From Angelakisella sp. (GTDB lineage Bacteria; Bacillota; Clostridia; Oscillospirales; Ruminococcaceae), in contig WSMP01000081.1 in NCBI GenBank assembly GCA_013316495.1, positions 1 to 7,446 of the forward strand: DNA of 7,446 bases, read 5' to 3'. The position numbers and the translations under genes are program-made. Under the pieces are notes generated by a model that was not told where the DNA came from, made no database searches, and worked only from the letters and a program-made list of their open reading frames with translations. Shown one piece after another: positions 4,303-7,446 of the stretch. How positions within the stretch are numbered: position 1 is the first letter of the stretch; the number at the start of each line of letters is the position of its first letter.

Positions 4303-5421
4303 ATGGCAATATTGGAACTGGAAGAATTGAGACTGCGCCTCACCGCCCTGGAGCCCCAGCTCCGGGAGCTGCGCCAGGCGCTGGACATCGACCGCCTGGA
4401 GGTGGAAAGCCAGGAGCTGGACCAGCGCACCGCCGAGCCGGGCTTTTGGGACAACGCCGAGGCCTCCCAGAAAATCCTCCAGCGGGCGGGGGCGGTGAAG
4501 GGGAAGCTGGAAAGCTACCGCCGCCTCACCGCCCTTTACGAGGACACCCTCACCCTGGTGGAGCTGGGGATGGGGGAGGAGGACGGCTCGGTCTACGAGG
4601 AGGCCCTTCGGGACACCGACACCCTCCAGAAGGAGATGGAGGCCATGACCCTTTCCACCCTTCTCACCGGGGAGTATGACAGCCGCAACGCCATCCTCAC
4701 CTTCCACGCCGGGGCCGGCGGCACCGAGGCCCAGGACTGGGCCCAGATGCTGTACCGGATGTACACCATGTACATTGAAAAGAAGGGCTTCACCTACAAG
4801 ATTCTGGACTACCTGGACGGGGACGAGGCAGGTATCAAATCCGCCTCCATCCTGGTGGAGGGCCTTAACGCCTACGGCTACCTGAAGGCGGAGACCGGGG
4901 TCCACCGTTTGGTGCGTGTCTCCCCCTTTGACGCTTCCGGCCGCCGCCAAACCTCCTTCGCCTCCCTGGAGGTGATGCCGGAGATTACCGCCGATATGTC
5001 GGTGGAGATTCGGGAGGAGGACATCAAAATGGACGTCTACCGCTCCAGCGGCGCCGGCGGCCAGAAGGTAAACAAGACCTCCTCGGCGGTGCGCCTCACC
5101 CACCTGCCCACCGGCATTGTGGTGGCCTGCCAGGTGGAGCGCAGCCAGTTCCAGAACCGGGAGGTAGCCATGAATATGCTCCGCTCCAAGCTCATCGAGA
5201 TAAAGGAGCGGGAGCACCTGGATAAGATAGAGGACATCAAGGGGGACCAGAAGGACATCGCCTGGGGCAGCCAGATACGCTCCTATGTCTTCATGCCCTA
5301 CACCATGGTGAAGGACCACCGCACCGGCTTCGAGACCAGCAACGTCCAGGCGGTGATGGACGGGGATTTGGACGGCTTTGTCAACGAGTATTTAAAGCAG
5401 AAGAGCAGCGGGAAGATATGA
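4303..5421 (+). CDS. prfB: Peptide chain release factor 2 (RF2), no programmed frameshift
   Basis: RF2 reads UGA and UAA stop codons in the ribosomal A site and triggers peptide release. The 372-residue product shows the alpha-helical N-terminal domain (1-about 110), GAGGTEAQDW (137-146), the anticodon-like SPF tripeptide (207-209) that fixes the RF2 type, and the catalytic GGQ loop (252-254) in YRSSGAGGQKVNKT, with serine at 248 before it. It ends with the family's WGSQIRSY (321-328) and a DGFVNEYLK tail. The ATG at 4303 follows AAGGGG by 9 bases; an in-frame TTG at 4285 overlaps that site and is less likely. Unlike most prfB genes, the reading frame is continuous: where others have CTT TGA C, this one has CTG GAC (4381-4386). 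It ends in TGA, overlapping the ATG of the next reading frame as ATGA. Confidence 0.97.
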   Translation: MAILELEELRLRLTALEPQLRELRQALDIDRLEVESQELDQRTAEPGFWDNAEASQKILQRAGAVKGKLESYRRLTALYEDTLTLVELGMGEEDGSVYEEALRDTDTLQKEMEAMTLSTLLTGEYDSRNAILTFHAGAGGTEAQDWAQMLYRMYTMYIEKKGFTYKILDYLDGDEAGIKSASILVEGLNAYGYLKAETGVHRLVRVSPFDASGRRQTSFASLEVMPEITADMSVEIREEDIKMDVYRSSGAGGQKVNKTSSAVRLTHLPTGIVVACQVERSQFQNREVAMNMLRSKLIEIKEREHLDKIEDIKGDQKDIAWGSQIRSYVFMPYTMVKDHRTGFETSNVQAVMDGDLDGFVNEYLKQKSSGKI

Positions 5422-5603
5422 AAGCGTACTGCGGACCGGGAGAAATTTTCGGCGCGCTTGAAATTGGCGGGGATGTCCCCAATGAGGAGACAAGAAAAGC
5501 CATGGAGGATGTTCAAAGAGGCATTGAGCTTAGCCGGGCTTTTTCTTCGGTGGAAGAGCTGATGGAGGAGTTGGAGACCAGTAATGAAACTCCCGCTGAT
5601 TAA
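5418..5603 (+). pseudogene. Truncated RelB/DinJ-family antitoxin, C-terminal part only
   Basis: The 61-residue product carries the C-terminal, toxin-binding half of a RelB/DinJ antitoxin: EIGGDVPNEETRKAMEDVQ (15-33), then RGIELSRAFSSVEELMEELE (34-53), which is the familiar family ending. Full antitoxins are about 85-95 residues and begin with a ribbon-helix-helix DNA-binding domain; here that domain is missing and the region before residue 8 or so (MKAYCGPG) has no family resemblance. The space upstream is occupied by prfB, so the 5' end has been lost. The reading frame itself is open. Its ATG overlaps the prfB TGA, and only a weak GGGAAG precedes it, so any translation would depend on ribosomes ending prfB. 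It could be an expressed orphan toxin-binding peptide, but a decaying remnant is more likely given the broken toxin just downstream. Confidence 0.75.
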
Positions 5604-5605
5604 CC

Positions 5606-5695
5606 CCCGACTGGCTGCTTATTTACCAAATTGACCAAAATGAGCTGATTTTGCACTTGACACGGACGGGGAGCCATAGCGATTTGTTCCGATAA
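5606..5695 (+). pseudogene. C-terminal fragment of a YafQ/RelE-family mRNA interferase toxin
   Basis: Read in the frame starting at 5606, the DNA encodes 29 residues ending in TAA: PDWLLIYQID, then QNELILHLTR, then TGSHSDLFR. This is the characteristic end of YafQ-type RelE-superfamily toxins, which cut mRNA on the ribosome; the PDWLLIY strand and the RTGSHSDLF tail are hallmarks. The first 60 or so residues are absent: an in-frame TGA stands at 5597, and no start codon is available. An ATG at 5584 inside the end of the antitoxin may be the old toxin start, but it now runs in another frame and stops at 5632. The fragment therefore looks like the product of an out-of-frame internal deletion and should be inactive. 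It directly follows the antitoxin remnant, in the normal antitoxin-toxin order. Confidence 0.8.
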
Positions 5696-5698
5696 AAA

Positions 5699-5731
5699 CC
5701 GGGGGGCCAGCTTGTTGGCTCCCCGGCTTTT
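5699..5731. terminator. Bidirectional rho-independent terminator
   Basis: CCGGGGGGCCA (5699-5709) and TGGCTCCCCGG (5716-5726) form an 11-bp stem with one G-U pair and a 6-base loop. Plus-strand transcripts from prfB run into CTTTT; minus-strand transcripts from the helicase-loader gene, whose stop is 12 bases away, run into TTTTT. It serves both convergent units, and is stronger on the minus strand. Confidence 0.88.
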
Positions 5732-5737
5732 GCGATA

Positions 5738-6727
5738 CTACTGCTTTTTCTTTTCCATCTGCCGCAAAAAGCGGATATCCTCCCCGGTGAAGACGAAGCT
5801 GGTGCAGCCGCAGAGGATGCGGCTGGCGATGCGCTCGTTGTAGGTGGCGCTGATTTGCTCCAGGGTGAGGTTGGAGCTGAGGATTACCGGCAGACCGGCG
5901 GTGATGCGCTCGTTGAGGATGTTATAGAGCACCGACTGGGAGAAGGCGGTGGAAAATTCCGCCCCCAGGTCGTCGATAACCAGCAGGTCGCACCGGGGGG
6001 CCATCTGGGCGAACTCCCGGTCGTCGGGGGTGGGGCCGCGGTCGAAGCGCAGCCGCTCGTACCGGTCGATGATGGACTGGGCGGAGGCGTACAGCACCGT
6101 CGCCCCCTGCTTTGCCACCTGCCCGGCAATAGCCAGGGAAAGGTGGGTCTTGCCAAGGCCCGTCCGCCCCAAAAAGAGGAGGCTCCCGCTTTGTGCCCCA
6201 AAGTGGCAGGCGTAGTCCCGGCACCGCTCCAGTATTTTGGCCATCCGCTCCCTGGGGGAACGGCCGCCGGGAACGGGGGTGTCCGGGTAGTAGCCCAGGT
6301 CAAAGGTATCAAAGGTGCTGCGGCCGTCCAGCACCACCGAGGGCAGCCCCCGGCAGCTCTCCTCCCGCAGGAGGGTCTCCATACACTGGCACCGCTTTCC
6401 CTCCACCGCGCCGGTGTCCTGGCAGAGGGGGCAGGTGTATTGGGGCTCCAGGCAGCCGGCGGCCAGGCCCAGCTGCTCCAGCCGGGCTCTGCGCTCCCCT
6501 TGCAGCTGCTGAATCTTGGCCAAAATCTGCTCCGTCTCCGCCCCCTTGCCGGAAACCGCCGCCAGGGCGATGCTCCGGGTAAGGCTCCGCAGCCGCTGGT
6601 CGTATTGCTCCAGCTCCGGGTAGCGGGCAAACAGCTTTTCCTGGCGGGCGGCCGCCTCCTGGCGGGCCTGCTGCCGCCGCCTTTGCAGGATGCCCGACGC
6701 CGTTTGTATAGCTCTGGTGGAATACAT
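5738..6727 (-). CDS. DnaC/DnaI-type replicative helicase loader (AAA+ ATPase)
   Basis: The protein probably loads the DnaB/DnaC-type replicative helicase onto DNA. The 329 residues show a long charged helical N-terminus (about 10-90, coiled-coil-like), a small zinc finger with C99, C102, C113 and C115 (CPLCQDTGAVEGKRCQC) and a AAA+ core: Walker A GRTGLGKT (187-194), Walker B LLVIDDLGAE (248-257), sensor-1 SSN (284-286) and the arginine-bearing box NERIASRI (297-304). This domain order is that of Firmicutes DnaI-like loaders rather than IstB, which lacks the zinc finger and sits beside a transposase. The ATG at 6727 follows GGAGG by 7 bases; that ribosome binding site lies inside the last codons of the DnaD-domain gene, so the two are coupled. 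It ends 12 bases before a terminator. Confidence 0.92.
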   Translation of the reverse strand: MYSTRAIQTASGILQRRRQQARQEAAARQEKLFARYPELEQYDQRLRSLTRSIALAAVSGKGAETEQILAKIQQLQGERRARLEQLGLAAGCLEPQYTCPLCQDTGAVEGKRCQCMETLLREESCRGLPSVVLDGRSTFDTFDLGYYPDTPVPGGRSPRERMAKILERCRDYACHFGAQSGSLLFLGRTGLGKTHLSLAIAGQVAKQGATVLYASAQSIIDRYERLRFDRGPTPDDREFAQMAPRCDLLVIDDLGAEFSTAFSQSVLYNILNERITAGLPVILSSNLTLEQISATYNERIASRILCGCTSFVFTGEDIRFLRQMEKKKQ

Positions 6728-6730
6728 GGC

Positions 6731-7446
6731 TTATCCTCCGGAGTTCTCCTCCATCAGCCGCCGGATTTTCTCCAAATCAAAGGAGGTCTCCGCCGGCTCC
6801 GCTGCTGCTTTCTGGCCCCGGCCCCCAACCGGGGCCTTGGGGCCGCTTTCCATCTCCGCAACCGCCTCGTCGGGGGTGCACACCCCCTTTTCCTTCCAGC
6901 GGTTTAAAATTTTGTTCAGGTAGGGGAAGGCCACCTTTCCGGTGTTGTCCACCGTCCGGTCGTAGGCCAGCTTAATGAGCTCCGGCCCGTACCCCAGGTC
7001 GGTGAACCAGTGCTCGATGTAGTCCTTTTCCTTGGAGGAGAGCTTCCGCTCCCCAATGCCGAACAGCTCCCGTATAACCCCCTCGTTCTTCCGGCGGCGG
7101 ACCAGGCGCTGAATCTCCGCCTCCGCCTGCTCATAGGTCTCCACCCCTTTTTCCACCCAGCCGGTGACCAGCCGTTCTATCTGCCGGATGCTGTCCTTGC
7201 CAATCTCCCGGCTGTACTGGGCCGCCAGCAGCAGGTAGCTGGCGGAAAGGCGCAGCCCGCTGTAAAGGTAAAGAAAGCCCTCGGTCTCGTAGGGGGTGAG
7301 GGGGCGGCTGAGCACCTCCTGCAAAAGCTCCAGCAGCTGGGGAATCTCCGGGTCCTGGCGAATCAGCTGGTTCTGTTGGCTGGGGGTGAGCTTCACGCGG
7401 GAATGGAGGGTGGTGATTTTCTGTCCCCCCACCACCTGTTCCTCCC
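6731..7446 (-). CDS. DnaD-domain replication protein, N-terminus outside window
   Basis: DnaD/DnaB-type proteins take part in primosome assembly at origins and stalled forks in Firmicutes. Counting from a GTG at 7435, two tandem DnaB_2/DnaD C-terminal-type domains are seen: about 29-112, ending in RQIERLVTGWVEKGVET, and about 122-195, ending in FPYLNKILNRWKEKGV, which holds the YxxxIxxxW motif (Y172, I176, W180). A Gly/Ala-rich linker (198-215) and a short conserved-looking tail SFDLEKIRRLMEE follow. The frame stays open to the window edge, so the usual N-terminal winged-helix domain probably lies beyond it. A GGAGG 5 bases before GTG 7435 leaves open a short form starting there, but those bases also encode ordinary Glu codons. 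The stop is 3 bases from the loader gene. Confidence 0.9.
   Translation of the reverse strand, partial: EEQVVGGQKITTLHSRVKLTPSQQNQLIRQDPEIPQLLELLQEVLSRPLTPYETEGFLYLYSGLRLSASYLLLAAQYSREIGKDSIRQIERLVTGWVEKGVETYEQAEAEIQRLVRRRKNEGVIRELFGIGERKLSSKEKDYIEHWFTDLGYGPELIKLAYDRTVDNTGKVAFPYLNKILNRWKEKGVCTPDEAVAEMESGPKAPVGGRGQKAAAEPAETSFDLEKIRRLMEENSGG

Noticed and set aside
3891..4454. Open frame on the minus strand through the intergenic block into prfB
   Set aside because: It crosses the promoter region, the hairpin block and the start of prfB on the opposite strand; the KEKEAKRKAAR-like stretch is just the translated purine-rich stem.
4282..5319. Long open frame of 345 codons on the minus strand opposite prfB
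   Set aside because: It lies wholly under prfB, has His/Gly/Val-rich low-complexity composition typical of antisense frames in GC-rich genes, and has no recognisable motif or ribosome binding site.
5738..6727. IstB-type transposition helper ATPase
   Set aside because: The zinc finger, the long N-terminal helices and the coupled DnaD-domain gene point to a chromosomal helicase loader; no IstA transposase or terminal repeats are present.
5855..6907. Open frame of 350 codons on the plus strand opposite the helicase loader and DnaD genes
   Set aside because: It is antisense to two clear genes and spans their junction; its composition is that of a shadow frame.

Overview
The window reads as chromosomal DNA from a GC-rich member of the Firmicutes, most like the gut Clostridia of the Oscillospiraceae. 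The basis is the strong AGGAGG-type ribosome binding sites, textbook sigma-A promoters, the Firmicutes-type dnaD / dnaC(dnaI) pair, and a RING/DUF2628 membrane protein of a kind common in Clostridia. The taxonomic placement is inference. I see no tRNA, rRNA, CRISPR array or intact insertion sequence.

Layout, left to right. (1) Minus strand, 1-663 with a promoter at 747-775: the rpsF-ssb translation/replication operon, cut at the left edge inside ssb; rpsR would be expected next, outside the window. (2) Plus strand, 820-1317: a compact, lower-GC two-gene cassette with a perfect consensus promoter, an 18-bp perfect palindrome in the promoter spacer, a 48-aa helical protein, a 78-aa ribbon-helix-helix-like protein and a strong terminator. 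(3) Minus strand, 3918-1396: an operon of a zinc-finger membrane protein (Prok-RING plus DUF2628), galU, and a small DUF3592-like membrane protein. (4) 3919-4302: a divergent intergenic region with a structured, repeat-like block and the prfB promoter. (5) Plus strand, 4303-5421: prfB (RF2), encoded in one frame without the usual programmed frameshift. Remnants of a DinJ/YafQ-type toxin-antitoxin pair follow it and end at a bidirectional terminator. (6) Minus strand, 7446-5738: a helicase-loading pair, a DnaD-domain protein (cut at the right edge) and a DnaC/DnaI-type AAA+ loader.

Most of the window is housekeeping. The accessory material is the cassette at 820-1317 and the decayed toxin-antitoxin locus at 5418-5695, each lying in a gap between conserved operons. 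The observations most worth a second look are the palindromic operator paired with a likely DNA-binding protein, the eroded antitoxin whose start overlaps the prfB stop, a possible Shine-Dalgarno-masking hairpin in the rpsF leader, the frameshift-free prfB, and the structured block at about 4010-4198.
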